Shown: piece by piece, positions 52,291-60,666 of the stretch
Numbering within the stretch: the first letter of the stretch is position 1
Layout of the letters: every line of letters starts with the position of its first letter
Assembly: GCF_021391495.1 (NCBI RefSeq)
Contig: NZ_CP090063.1
Coordinates: 4,712,001-4,776,000 of the forward strand
Direction: 5' to 3'
DNA length: 64,000 nucleotides
DNA from: Amycolatopsis acidiphila
GTDB lineage: Bacteria; Actinomycetota; Actinomycetes; Mycobacteriales; Pseudonocardiaceae
Notes under the pieces: generated by a model
Database searches by the model: none
Seen by the model: only the letters and a program-made list of their open reading frames with translations
What the model was told of the DNA's origin: nothing
Position numbers and translations under genes: made by a program

Positions 52291-52385
52291 CGCCGCCAAG
52301 CTACCGGACGCGTGATCAGCTCGCGGCTTGTTACGTTCGTGCCACTCCCGGCGACTCATCCGGTACACCGAGTTCCCGGGGGCAG

Positions 52386-52931
52386 GTGACGACGGGTGAT
52401 GGTCAGCGAGTGAGCGTGGCCGTGGTGCTGTGCGCGGTGGCGATTCCGGCGGGCGCCGGCTGCGGCTCGGGCGGTGGCGGCCCGGCCCGAGAGGGGCCGC
52501 CGGAAGTGACGACCGGTCAGGCCACGGACGTACCCGAGGCGACCACCGGACCGGGCGCCGGCGGCGGCCCGGTGGGTAGCTGCCCAGGCGAGCCGGCCCC
52601 GGGAGCGCCGATCACGATCCCGGCGTTCACCATCCTCGAGGGGTTCCCGTTGCCGGAGATGAAGGCGGCCATCGAGAACCATCTGCGAGACGACTCCGAG
52701 GCCTGCGGGGACGGCAGTCTGTGCGTGACCGTGAACTACGTGCTCAGGTCGCGCAACCAGGGCGGCTGCATCATCGAGAACACCCGTCCGCCCGCCGGAG
52801 CCACCATCCGGCGGGGATCCACCGTCACCGTCACCATCAACTGCCGCCGGGCGTCGGTGTCCCCGGACCACGAGACAACGCAGGAACCGACCCCCGTGAC
52901 CACGACCGAGCCCGCCACTTCCGGCTCCTGA
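52386..52931 (+). CDS. Putative lipoprotein with PASTA-like domain
   Basis: A 181-residue secreted protein. The leader VSVAVVLCAVAIPAGAGC ends in a lipobox-like AGAGC, followed by a Gly/Thr/Pro linker and a domain whose end (GCIIENTRPPAGATIRRGSTVTVTINC) resembles PASTA repeats, which bind cell-wall muropeptides or beta-lactams. Start GTG 52386 or 52410 cannot be separated. It is divergent from the response regulator and 9 bases ahead of the membrane-protein gene. Function not established. Confidence 0.65.
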   Translation: MTTGDGQRVSVAVVLCAVAIPAGAGCGSGGGGPAREGPPEVTTGQATDVPEATTGPGAGGGPVGSCPGEPAPGAPITIPAFTILEGFPLPEMKAAIENHLRDDSEACGDGSLCVTVNYVLRSRNQGGCIIENTRPPAGATIRRGSTVTVTINCRRASVSPDHETTQEPTPVTTTEPATSGS

Positions 52932-52940
52932 CCGGCCGCG

Positions 52941-53815
52941 ATGACCACCCACCAGCTCGACAGCGGCCTGCCCCGGGTGCTCAGGGCGGCCGGCGCACTG
53001 GTGGCGCCGGGCACCGCGCTGGTCGCTCTGCTGTACTACTTCGGCTGGCTGCGCGTGTTCTGGTTCTGCAACTACTTCGGGGTCAACTCCACGGTGCTCG
53101 GCTTCACCACCGAGGACTACCTGATGCGCAACGTCGACGGCCTGTTCGTGCCGCTGGCCGTGGTCGCGACGATCACCCTGCTCGTCGCCTGGTCCCGGTA
53201 CCTGGTGGGCCCGGTGCTCGCCCGCCGCCCGGCTGCCCGCCTCCTCGCCGCCGGCATCGCACTGGTCGTCGGCACCGCGGCGGCCACGGCCGGGTTCCTG
53301 GCCGTGTTCGGGCTCCGCCTCGGGCTCTCGGTCGGTCCGCTCTGCCTCGCCGCCGGTGTCCTGTTGCTGGCGCTGGCGTCCAGGCTGCAGCGCACGGGCG
53401 GGACAACGCGGGTCCAGTGGGCGCTTCTGGCGGAATGGGCCGGCATCTTCGCGGTCGTCTGCATCTGCGCGTTCTGGGCGGTCGCCGACTACGCGAGCGC
53501 GGTCGGGACGGGGCGGGCCCAGCAGGTGGAGGCGGAGCTGGCCGGCTACCCGGGGGTCACGGTGCACAGCGCGAAAAGCCTCGGCCTCGCCGGCCCGGCA
53601 TCGACCGCACGCCGTGCCCCGTCCCCGACGGCACCTACCACTACCGCTACGACGGCCTGAAACTCGTCCTGCAGTCGGGCGACCAGTACTTCCTCCTGCC
53701 CCGGAACTGGTCGAGGGGTACCGGTCAGGCGATCATCCTGCCCCGCGGCGATGGCGTCCGGCTCGAGTTCAGCGCGACCCCGGCGGGGCTGCGCGGGCTG
53801 CCCTGCGCCGGTTGA
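52941..53815 (+). pseudogene. Membrane protein with C-terminal frameshift
   Basis: The frame from ATG 52941 encodes four or so hydrophobic segments (VAPGTALVALLYYFGWLRVFWFCNYFGV; VPLAVVATITLLVAW; LLAAGIALVVGTAAATAGFLAVFG) and continues to YPGVTVHSAKSLGL. At about 53590-53598 a one-base shift is needed; the other frame then reads PGIDRTPCPVPDGTYHYRYDGLKLVLQSGDQYFLLPRNWSRGTGQAIILPRGDGVRLEF to a stop at 53815. Joined it is about 291 residues. The conserved-looking tail argues for a base error or very recent mutation. Function unknown. Confidence 0.65.
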
Positions 53816-53899
53816 CCCCGGTCGGGCGGTGCCACCCGACCGGGCACAATCGACACCGCCAAGACCGTTTACGCCCTGTTTCGCCCATGGCACAGCTGG

Positions 53900-53909
53900 T
53901 GGTCTTATG
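53900..53909 (+). promoter_or_regulatory. GntR-regulon core site A
   Basis: TGGTCTTATG ends 8 bases before the GntR ATG. The same core (TGGTCTKATS) occurs at 57496-57505 and, on the minus strand, at 62489-62498. TGGTC matches the half-site bound by FadR-type GntR proteins. Its position suggests autorepression. Confidence 0.6.
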
Positions 53910-53917
53910 ATTGGTCC

Positions 53918-54688
53918 ATGACGTCACGTGAAAGCGCGACCACCAAGGCGGCCGGCAACCCCGACGAGATGTTCAGCCGGGTCAACGTGGGCCGGGTGTC
54001 CGGGCTCATCGTCGACCAGATCCGGCTGCTGATCAGGGACGGGATGCTCAGCGCGGGCGACCGGCTGCCTTCGGAGCGCGAGCTGGGCGAGCGCTTCGGC
54101 GTCAGCCGGGTGACCGTGCGGGAGGCGTTGCGCGGCCTGGAGGCGAACGGCCTGGTCACCATCCGCGTCGGCGCCCGCGGTGGGGCGTTCGTGACCGCGC
54201 CCACGAGCAAGCACGTCGGCGAGGGGATCACCGACCTGCTGACGCTCTCGGGGCTCACCGCCTCGGAGGTGACCGAGGCGCGCCGGGTGTTCGAGATGGG
54301 CTTCGTGCCGCTGGTGTGCGAACGCGCCGACGAGCAGGACATCGCCGAGCTGAACGAGATCTGCGACCGCGCGGACGCCGCGATCGCCGAGGGCGGCTAC
54401 CCGGTGTCGCTGTCCGCGGAGTTCCACGTGCGGGTCGCGAAGGCCAGCCACAACGCCGCGATCGAGATGCTCGCCCAGTCCTTCCACGGCCCGATGCTGA
54501 TGTCGCTGCAGCAGGCCCAGGACGAGGACCCGAAGGTGGGGATCGTCGGCACGCACGAGCACCGCCAGTTCGTCCAGGCCGTGCGCAAGCGCGACGTGGC
54601 GGCCGCCGAGGCCGTGATGAGCAAGCACCTGGCCCGCACGGCCGACCGCGTGCGGGCCCCGAAGACGACTAGGAAGAAGCGGAAGTAG
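53918..54688 (+). CDS. FadR-type GntR transcriptional regulator
   Basis: A 256-residue GntR regulator: winged HTH at about 25-95 (GLIVDQIRLLIRDGMLSAGDRLPSERELGERFGVSRVTVREALRGLEANGLV) and an FCD ligand domain with metal-type residues (EARRVFEMGFVPLVCERA; SAEFHVRVAKASHN; THEHRQFVQAV). No clear ribosome-binding site precedes ATG 53918, so it may be leaderless; ATG at 53969 is an alternative. Its 3' end overlaps the convergent ligJ by 20 bases. It likely controls the aromatic-acid genes through the repeated core motif. Confidence 0.9.
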   Translation: MTSRESATTKAAGNPDEMFSRVNVGRVSGLIVDQIRLLIRDGMLSAGDRLPSERELGERFGVSRVTVREALRGLEANGLVTIRVGARGGAFVTAPTSKHVGEGITDLLTLSGLTASEVTEARRVFEMGFVPLVCERADEQDIAELNEICDRADAAIAEGGYPVSLSAEFHVRVAKASHNAAIEMLAQSFHGPMLMSLQQAQDEDPKVGIVGTHEHRQFVQAVRKRDVAAAEAVMSKHLARTADRVRAPKTTRKKRK

Positions 54689-55664
54689 CCAGCCGCGGGT
54701 AGACCCGGCGGGCGTTGAGCTCGAAGATCTTCCGCTTGTGCTCGCCGGGCAGCGCGACCGCGTCGAGGTATCTCTTCGTGTCGTCCCACGCGATGCCGGT
54801 CTCCGGATCGGCGCCGCGCACCGCGCCGATCATCTCGGACGCGAACAGGATGTGCTCCGCGTCGATCACCTCGCAGAGCAGGTCGATGCCGGGCTGGTGG
54901 TAGACGCAGGTGTCGAAGAAGACGTTGCCCATGACGTGCTCGGCCGGGTCGGGCCTGCCGAGCCGGACCGCGAGCCCGCGGTAACGGCCCCAGTGGTAGG
55001 GCACCGCCCCGCCGCCGTGCGGGATCACCAGCCGCAGCGTGGGGAACCTGGCGAACAGGTCGCCCTCGACCAGCTGCATGAACACGCTCGTGTCGGCGTT
55101 GAGGTAGTGCGCGCCGAGGGCGTGGAAGTTCGGGTTGCACGACGCCGAGACGTGGATCATCGCGGGCACGTCGAGCTCGACCAGCTTCTCGTACAGCGGG
55201 AACCAGTACTCGTCGGTGAGCGGCTTCGCCGTCCAGTGCCCGCCCGAAGGATCGGGGTTGAGGTTGCAGCCGACGAACCCCAGCTCCTCCACGCACCGGG
55301 TCAGCTCCGCGATCGAGTCCCCGAGGCTCCCACCGGGCGTCTGCGGCAGCTGGCAGACCGCCGCGAAGTGCCGCGGGTACAGCACGGCGACGCGGTGCAC
55401 CAGGTCGTTGCAGGCGCGCGCCCAGTCGCGGGCGATCGCCGGGTCGGCGACGTGGTGCTCCATCCCGGACGCCTTGGGCGAGAACAGCATCAGGTCCTCC
55501 CCGCGTTCGGTCAGCACCCGCAGCTGGTTGGGCTCGATGCTCTCGCGGATCTCGTCGTCGCCGATCCGCGCCGGCGCCGGGCGCTCACCGGCCAGCTGCG
55601 CGTCGCGGTAGCGCTGGTGCGCGGCCGGGGTGGTGGTGTAGTGCCCGTGGCAGTCGATGATCAC
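54669..55664 (-). CDS. ligJ: 4-Oxalomesaconate hydratase
   Basis: A 331-residue amidohydrolase-superfamily enzyme closely matching LigJ of Sphingobium, which hydrates 4-oxalomesaconate to 4-carboxy-4-hydroxy-2-oxoadipate in protocatechuate 4,5-cleavage. Zinc and catalytic residues line up: H6 and H8 (DCHGHY), H171 and C176 (MIHVSASC), H216 and H224 ([16 protein letters not shown]) and E277 ([11 protein letters not shown]). GTG at 55664 overlaps the ligK stop by 4 bases. No ligAB, ligC or ligI is in the window. Confidence 0.9.
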   Translation of the reverse strand: MIIDCHGHYTTTPAAHQRYRDAQLAGERPAPARIGDDEIRESIEPNQLRVLTERGEDLMLFSPKASGMEHHVADPAIARDWARACNDLVHRVAVLYPRHFAAVCQLPQTPGGSLGDSIAELTRCVEELGFVGCNLNPDPSGGHWTAKPLTDEYWFPLYEKLVELDVPAMIHVSASCNPNFHALGAHYLNADTSVFMQLVEGDLFARFPTLRLVIPHGGGAVPYHWGRYRGLAVRLGRPDPAEHVMGNVFFDTCVYHQPGIDLLCEVIDAEHILFASEMIGAVRGADPETGIAWDDTKRYLDAVALPGEHKRKIFELNARRVYPRLATSASS

Positions 55665-56347
55665 GACTGCTCCGCGTCGACGTACTCCAGGCCTTTCGCG
55701 GCGAGCCGCTCGCGCATGCCGTGCACGTCGAGGCTGAGCTCGCCCGCCAGATAGCGCTCGCGGACGGTGGCTTCCTTGGCCTCGCGCGCTTCCGCGGCCG
55801 CGAGCACGTCGGCGGCCTTCGCCCTCGGCACGACGACGACCCCGTCGTCGTCGGCGACGATCACGTCGCCCGGCGCGACCGATTGCCCCGCGCACACGAC
55901 GGGCACGTTGACGCTGCCCAGCGTCTCCTTCACCGTGCCGGTCGCCGAGATGTACTTGGACCACACCGGAAACCGCATCCGGGTCAGCTCGGCGACGTCC
56001 CGGCAGCCCGCTTCGATCACCAGGCCGCGCACGCCGCGGGCCTTCGCCGACGTGGCGAGCAGATCGCCGAAGTAGCCCGCGTCCGACGGCGACGTCGGCG
56101 CGACGACCAGGACGTCGCCCTCCCGGCACTGTTCGAGCGCGACGTGGATCATCCAGTTGTCGGCGGGCGGCAGGCTCACCGTCACCGCCGTCCCGGCGAT
56201 GTGGTCACCGGGGTAGACCGGCCGCATCGAGGCGCCGAGCAGACCGGTGCGTGCCTGCGCCTCGTGCACCGTCGCCACGCCGTGCTTGGCCAGCGCGTCC
56301 ACAACGGACTGTTCCGCCCTGGCGATGTCGCGCACCACGATTCCCAT
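55661..56347 (-). CDS. ligK: 4-Carboxy-4-hydroxy-2-oxoadipate aldolase
   Basis: A 228-residue RraA-like class II aldolase that cleaves 4-carboxy-4-hydroxy-2-oxoadipate to pyruvate and oxaloacetate, the step after LigJ. Substrate- and metal-site residues are in [31 protein letters not shown] (Arg116, Asp117). Full length for the LigK/CHA aldolase group. It is 9 bases after the dehydrogenase stop and coupled to ligJ, giving an adh-ligK-ligJ operon. Confidence 0.9.
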   Translation of the reverse strand: MGIVVRDIARAEQSVVDALAKHGVATVHEAQARTGLLGASMRPVYPGDHIAGTAVTVSLPPADNWMIHVALEQCREGDVLVVAPTSPSDAGYFGDLLATSAKARGVRGLVIEAGCRDVAELTRMRFPVWSKYISATGTVKETLGSVNVPVVCAGQSVAPGDVIVADDDGVVVVPRAKAADVLAAAEAREAKEATVRERYLAGELSLDVHGMRERLAAKGLEYVDAEQS

Positions 56348-56356
56348 GTCCGTTCC

Positions 56357-57466
56357 TCACTTCCAGGGCAGCAGGGACACGTGGATGACACCCTCGTCAC
56401 CGGTCCCGCCGACCGAGGCGATCGCGCGGTCCACGTCCTGCAGCCCGAAGGTGTGCGTGGTCAGCAGGTCCAGCGGGAACCTGTTCGACGCCAGCTGCGC
56501 CAGGGCCAGCTCGCAGGCGCGGTAGCTGTGCCCGCGCGCGCTCTTGATCGTGATGGCCTTCTCGGTGACCTTCTTGACCGGGAAGTCGGGGAACGCGGCC
56601 AGCTCGCCCTGGATGACCAGGGTGCCCGCCCGGCGCTTGAGCGCGTCGATGCCCAGCAGGACCGGCGCGGTGCCGGCGCCCGCGGTGCAGTCCAGCACGG
56701 CGTCGACACCCTTGCCCCGGGTGAGGTCCATGATCCGCTCCAGCGGGTCCTCCTTCAGGATGTCGATCACGTGGTCGACGCCGAGGGTTTTCGCCAGCTC
56801 CATCCGGGCCGCGTCCCGCGTCGTGCCGGTCATGATGATCAGCGACGCCCCGGCCTGGCGCGCGGCGACCGCCTGCGAGAGCCCCTGCTGGCCCGGGCCC
56901 TGGATCAGCACCGTCGAGTCGTAGCCGACGTGGGCGTCGAACAGGGTCCACTCGATGCCGTTGGACAGCGGGGTGACGATGCCGGCCGCGTCGGCGCTCA
57001 CCGAGTCGGGCACCTTGTGCAGCACCGCGTTCCACGGCAGGTACAGGTACTGCGCGAAGCCACCCCACAGGTGGTACGGGTTCTCCGCCGAGGTGTAGCC
57101 ATAGCGGCGCGCGTCCGGGTTCGTGCGCCAGTCCGTGGCCTCGCAGTGCCGGTACTCCCCCTGATGGCACCACGCGCATTTCAGGCAGGGCACGTAGTGC
57201 TCGACGAAGACCCGGTCGCCGATCTCGACCCCTTGGCGCGCGAGGAACTGCGCGCCCGCCTTGGCGATCACGCCGACGTTCTCGTGGCCCATGATCACCG
57301 GCCCCGCGATCGAGGGCTTGGCGTACATCTTCACGTCGGTGCCGCAGATGCCGGCGACCTCGACCTTCAGCAGCGCGCCGTCTCCGGGGATCTCGGGCAT
57401 CGGGAACTCGCGGAACTCGGTCCGGCCCGGGCCGGTTCGCACGGCCGCCAGCACCTGCTCTGCCAT
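56357..57466 (-). CDS. Zinc-dependent alcohol dehydrogenase (MDR)
   Basis: A 369-residue zinc MDR dehydrogenase. Catalytic-zinc residues C41 (GICGTD) and H61-E62 (GHEN) and structural-zinc Cys at 94, 97, 100 and 108 are present, and the cofactor domain has IQGPGQQGL. ATG at 57466 is family-consistent; the frame to 57745 adds nothing recognisable. It is first in the operon with ligK and ligJ. In a phthalate-type route it could oxidise the cis-dihydrodiol, a step done by an unrelated dehydrogenase in Pseudomonas (Pht4); this is inference. Confidence 0.9.
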   Translation of the reverse strand: MAEQVLAAVRTGPGRTEFREFPMPEIPGDGALLKVEVAGICGTDVKMYAKPSIAGPVIMGHENVGVIAKAGAQFLARQGVEIGDRVFVEHYVPCLKCAWCHQGEYRHCEATDWRTNPDARRYGYTSAENPYHLWGGFAQYLYLPWNAVLHKVPDSVSADAAGIVTPLSNGIEWTLFDAHVGYDSTVLIQGPGQQGLSQAVAARQAGASLIIMTGTTRDAARMELAKTLGVDHVIDILKEDPLERIMDLTRGKGVDAVLDCTAGAGTAPVLLGIDALKRRAGTLVIQGELAAFPDFPVKKVTEKAITIKSARGHSYRACELALAQLASNRFPLDLLTTHTFGLQDVDRAIASVGGTGDEGVIHVSLLPWK

Positions 57467-57495
57467 GGTCACTACTCGCTCTCGCCGAGGACTAA

Positions 57496-57505
57496 TGGTC
57501 TGATG
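57496..57505 (+). promoter_or_regulatory. GntR-regulon core site B
   Basis: TGGTCTGATG lies between the adh start (57466) and the divergent decarboxylase-like start (57570), where one site could control both. An adjacent near-perfect 16-bp palindrome GGTATGTTAACATGCC (57505-57520) may be a second element. Confidence 0.6.
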
Positions 57506-57525
57506 GTATGTTAACATGCCTTCTA

Positions 57526-57549
57526 CGGGGAACTCCCCGGTTTCCGGGG
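57526..57549 (+). promoter_or_regulatory. Mutually exclusive leader hairpins
   Basis: CGGGG-AACT-CCCCG (57526-57539) and CCCCGG-TTT-CCGGGG (57535-57549) share the CCCC block, so only one stem can form at a time. They lie just upstream of the preferred ATG at 57570 and its GGGAG. This could modulate translation, but chance pairing in GC-rich sequence is possible. Confidence 0.35.
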
Positions 57550-57569
57550 CCGCGAGCGGCGGGAGCCTG

Positions 57570-58508
57570 ATGACGAAACAGCTGAAGACGGTCACCCGTA
57601 CCCAGGGCAACAACGCGGCGCTCAAGGACGGCACGGTCCGCCCCGCGGGTGTCTCGTTCGAGTTCGAGGAAGTCCCGGTGCTCGTACACGCCTTCCGCAG
57701 GATGGTGCGCGGCCTGGAGTTCGACGTCTGCGAGATGGCGTTCACGACCTACCTCGCCGCGAAGGCGCACGGAAAGCGCTTCACCGCGCTGCCCGTCTTC
57801 CTCGTCCGCGACTTCCACCATCGCGCGATCAAGGTGAACACCACGCTCGGCATCCGCGACCCCAAGGACCTCGCCGGCCGCAAGGTCGGCGTGAACCGGG
57901 GGTACACGGTCACCACCGGTGTGTGGGCGCGCGGCATTCTCCAGCAGCAGTACGGCCTCGACCTCGACGCGGTGACCTGGGTGCTGTCCGGCGACGAGCA
58001 CGTCGCGGAGTACCGGCCACCGGCGAACGTGGTGCCCGCACCGGACGGCCGGGACCTGGCGGACATGCTGATCGGCGGGGAGCTGGCGGCGGTGATCGGG
58101 GTCGACGTGGACCATCCGGACGTGGAGTACCTGATCCCCGACGCCGGCGAAGCCGGGTACGAGGCCCTTCGCACGAGCGGCCACTACCCGATCAACCACC
58201 TGGTCGTCGTGAAGGACGAGCTCCTCGACGCCGATCCCGGGCTGGCCGAGGTCGTCTTCGACGCCTTCGCCGAGGCCAAGAACCGTTACGTCGCCGGACT
58301 TTCCGCGATCGCGGAGCCGAGCGCGACCGATCGTCGGTACCAGCGGGTGCGGGCCGTCACCGGCGCGGACCCGCTGCCCTACGGCATCGAGCCGAACAGG
58401 CGGGCCATCGAGCAGCTCGTCGACCACGCCGTGAGCCAGCACATCCTCACCGAGCGGCCCGAGGCCGAGTCCTTGTTCGCCGAGCGGACCCGGCACCTGA
58501 GCGCCTGA
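57570..58508 (+). CDS. 4,5-Dihydroxyphthalate decarboxylase-like protein
   Basis: A 312-residue protein with the periplasmic-binding-like fold used by 4,5-dihydroxyphthalate decarboxylase (Pht5), which yields protocatechuate. There is no signal peptide or lipobox and no ABC permease nearby, so an enzyme is more likely than a binding protein. Family stretches: RGLEFDVCEMAFTTYLAAKAHGKRFTALPVFLVRDFHH and LIPDAGEAGYEALRTSGHYPINHLVVV. ATG 57570 has GGGAG upstream; ATG 57516 lies within a palindrome and was not used. It precedes the RpiB-like gene by 12 bases. Confidence 0.78.
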   Translation: MTKQLKTVTRTQGNNAALKDGTVRPAGVSFEFEEVPVLVHAFRRMVRGLEFDVCEMAFTTYLAAKAHGKRFTALPVFLVRDFHHRAIKVNTTLGIRDPKDLAGRKVGVNRGYTVTTGVWARGILQQQYGLDLDAVTWVLSGDEHVAEYRPPANVVPAPDGRDLADMLIGGELAAVIGVDVDHPDVEYLIPDAGEAGYEALRTSGHYPINHLVVVKDELLDADPGLAEVVFDAFAEAKNRYVAGLSAIAEPSATDRRYQRVRAVTGADPLPYGIEPNRRAIEQLVDHAVSQHILTERPEAESLFAERTRHLSA

Positions 58509-58520
58509 AAGGACCTTCCG

Positions 58521-58973
58521 ATGCGCTTCGCGATCGCGGCCGACCACAACGGTCTCGCCCTCAAGCAGCACCTGATCACCTGGCTGGGCGAGCGCGGGCA
58601 CGAGGCCGAGGACCGCGGCGCGCACGGACCGGACACAGTGGACTATCCCCCGCTGTGCGCCGACGTGTGCTCCCGGGTGCTCGCCGGCGCCGCCGGGTTC
58701 GGCATCGTCGTCGGCGGCAGCGGCAGCGGCGAGCAGATGGCGTGCAACAAGATCCGGGGCATCCGCGCCGCGCTGTGCGACTCGGTGTTCCTGGCCCGGA
58801 TCGCCCGTGGCCACAACGACGCGAACGTGCTCGTGCTGGGCGCCAAGGTGATCGATGAGCTCGTGGCCGAGCAGATCCTCGCCGGCTGGCTCGAAACGGC
58901 CTTCAAGGGCGGCCGGCACCAGCACCGGCTGGACCAGATCGCCGCGCTCGAACGCGGCGAGTCGCTTTCCTGA
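58521..58973 (+). CDS. RpiB/LacA/LacB-family isomerase
   Basis: A 150-residue RpiB-fold protein. AADHNG (Asp8, His9) and GGSGSGEQMACNKIRGIRAALC fit the actinobacterial type in which a Glu (E71 here) replaces the enterobacterial Cys as catalytic base. ATG 58521 with AAAGGA upstream. It is co-transcribed with the decarboxylase-like gene. A ribose-5-phosphate isomerase role in this aromatic cluster is unlikely; a pathway-specific keto-enol or aldose-ketose isomerase (for example on oxalomesaconate) is possible but unproven. Confidence 0.82.
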   Translation: MRFAIAADHNGLALKQHLITWLGERGHEAEDRGAHGPDTVDYPPLCADVCSRVLAGAAGFGIVVGGSGSGEQMACNKIRGIRAALCDSVFLARIARGHNDANVLVLGAKVIDELVAEQILAGWLETAFKGGRHQHRLDQIAALERGESLS

Positions 58974-58975
58974 CC

Positions 58976-59818
58976 TCACCCCAGAAACGCGAGCACCCTG
59001 GCGGGCGCGGTCGTCTCGGTCTGCTCGGCGACCGGCACGTCCCAGTACTCCGCCGTGGGCAGGCACTCCTGGAGGTAGCGCGCCGCGGACGGGGCGTGCG
59101 AGGCGTCCTGCCCCGGCACGATCAGCGTGGGAACGTCCAGCAGCAGCAGATCTTCCGGCTCCGCGCCCGGCACCGTGTCCCGGTCGAACAGCAGCCGCGC
59201 CATCCCGTTGACGACCAGCTCGTAGCGGTCCGGATCGGTCTTCGCGTACTCGGCCGCGAACACCGGATCGGTCCGCAGCACGGTCACCCACGGCCCGACC
59301 CGCGCGTCGGCGGAGAAGCCCGCGTCGGTGACACCGGCCAGGTCCCGCACACCCTGCAGGCCGTGTTCCCGCACGTAGCCGAGGTGGCGGGCCAGCCGCG
59401 CGTGCTGCAGCATCCGGTAGCGGACCCCGCCCGCCGGGGAGAACAACACCGTCCTGCCCGCCCGGTCCGGATAGGACACCGCGAACCGGAGCGCCACCGA
59501 ACAGCCGACGCAGCCGCCCATCAGGTGCGCCCGCTCGATGCCGAGGTGATCGAGCAGGCTCCGGCCCTGTCGCGCGTAGTCGAGCCAGCCGATCCGTTCC
59601 ACCCGGCCACCGGACCGGCCGGACTCGCGCCGGTCGAAGGTGATGCAGGTGAACCGCTCGCGCAGGTGCGCGAGGACGTTCGCCTTCCGGTAGACCCCGT
59701 GCGTGCGCCAGTTCTCGAGGGTGGCGTTGAACCCGCCGGGCGAGAACATCAGCAGCGGCGGGCCCGAGCCCTCGACCTCGTAGCGGGTCAGGATGCCGTC
59801 GAGCACGGTGCTGGGCAA
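58976..59818 (-). CDS. Alpha/beta hydrolase with Cys nucleophile
   Basis: A 280-residue alpha/beta hydrolase-fold protein. The nucleophile elbow reads MGGCVGCS, placing Cys103 where Ser is normal; the acid Asp is about 238 in GQDASH, and no His follows at the usual C-terminal place (VPVAEQTETTAPARVLAFLG). The start is TTG at 59818 after GGAG, 13 bases past the PanB-like stop; GTG 59806 is an alternative. It ends the Rieske operon and faces the RpiB gene. A Cys-type hydrolase (compare dienelactone hydrolase) or non-hydrolytic role is possible. Confidence 0.82.
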   Translation of the reverse strand: MPSTVLDGILTRYEVEGSGPPLLMFSPGGFNATLENWRTHGVYRKANVLAHLRERFTCITFDRRESGRSGGRVERIGWLDYARQGRSLLDHLGIERAHLMGGCVGCSVALRFAVSYPDRAGRTVLFSPAGGVRYRMLQHARLARHLGYVREHGLQGVRDLAGVTDAGFSADARVGPWVTVLRTDPVFAAEYAKTDPDRYELVVNGMARLLFDRDTVPGAEPEDLLLLDVPTLIVPGQDASHAPSAARYLQECLPTAEYWDVPVAEQTETTAPARVLAFLG

Positions 59819-59830
59819 GGAGAGCTCCGA

Positions 59831-60655
59831 TCAGTTCGCAGGGATCCCGCCCTTGATCTGCCGCGCCGCCCGCACGTCGGCCGAGTAGGCGGTGAGCGCG
59901 TCGAACGCGATCCGCGCGACGTTCGCGTAGGTATCGGGGGGATCGTCGAGACCGGACGCGCTGTAGCCGATGGCCGAGGTGGCCATCCGCATCCGGCCGT
60001 CGAGCCACGGGCCGCCGCCGAAACCGCCCAGCACCGGGATCCCCACCGCGCGGGCGACCGCCGCTCCGGCCACCGGGCCGGAGTTGGTGAAGTTGAGCAG
60101 GGACGCCCCGGCCGCCTCCAGGCGTTTGGCCTCCGCGACCAGCTCCTCGGTCATCTCCGGCGGCACCTGGTCGTCCGGGCCCGGCGTCGCGCTGTAGGTG
60201 ACGCCGTAGCGCAACGCGGTCTGCGGGGTGATGCCGAACTGCGCGAACACCGGGATGCCCGCGCGGTGGACCGCGGTCACGGCCTCGGGGAAGTCGGCCG
60301 CGCCGTCGAGCTTCACCAGGTCCACCCCGGCCTCCTTGACCAGCCGGATCGCCGCGCGCACCGCGCTGTCCGTGCCCTCCTGCAGCGGGCCGAACGGGAA
60401 GTCGCAGCTGACCAGCGCGCGTTTCACGCCGCGGCGGACCGCCTGGCACACGGTGACCATCTGGTCCATCGTGATCTCCATCGGGTTCGGCTGGCCCCAG
60501 AGGTTGACGCCGACCGTGTCCCCGACGGACACGATGTCGACCCCGGCCCGGTCGGCGATCCTGGCCAGCTGGTAGTCCCAGGCGACCACCCCGACGATCT
60601 TGCGGCCCGCGCGCTTCAGCTCCCGCAGCGCGGACAGCGTGACCTTCTCCGCCAT
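59831..60655 (-). CDS. PanB-family (ketopantoate hydroxymethyltransferase-like) protein
   Basis: A 274-residue PEP mutase/PanB-fold protein: VSVGDTVGVNLWG and VSCDFPFGPL are the metal-binding loops, with DLVKLDGAADFPEAVTAVHRAGIPVFAQFGITPQ. True PanB adds hydroxymethyl to 2-oxoisovalerate in pantothenate synthesis, but nothing else of that pathway is here. In the Rieske operon it may act as a lyase or aldolase on a carboxylated intermediate, as PEP mutase relatives do. Follows the 165-residue protein gene by 11 bases. Confidence 0.82.
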   Translation of the reverse strand: MAEKVTLSALRELKRAGRKIVGVVAWDYQLARIADRAGVDIVSVGDTVGVNLWGQPNPMEITMDQMVTVCQAVRRGVKRALVSCDFPFGPLQEGTDSAVRAAIRLVKEAGVDLVKLDGAADFPEAVTAVHRAGIPVFAQFGITPQTALRYGVTYSATPGPDDQVPPEMTEELVAEAKRLEAAGASLLNFTNSGPVAGAAVARAVGIPVLGGFGGGPWLDGRMRMATSAIGYSASGLDDPPDTYANVARIAFDALTAYSADVRAARQIKGGIPAN

Positions 60656-60666
60656 GACCTCTCCCC

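Noticed and set aside
57570..58508. ABC importer binding protein for the aromatic cluster
   Set aside because: No signal peptide, lipobox, permease or ATPase gene nearby.
59831..60655. panB of pantothenate biosynthesis
   Set aside because: Only the fold matches; no panC, panD or panE neighbours, and it sits within a Rieske oxygenase operon.
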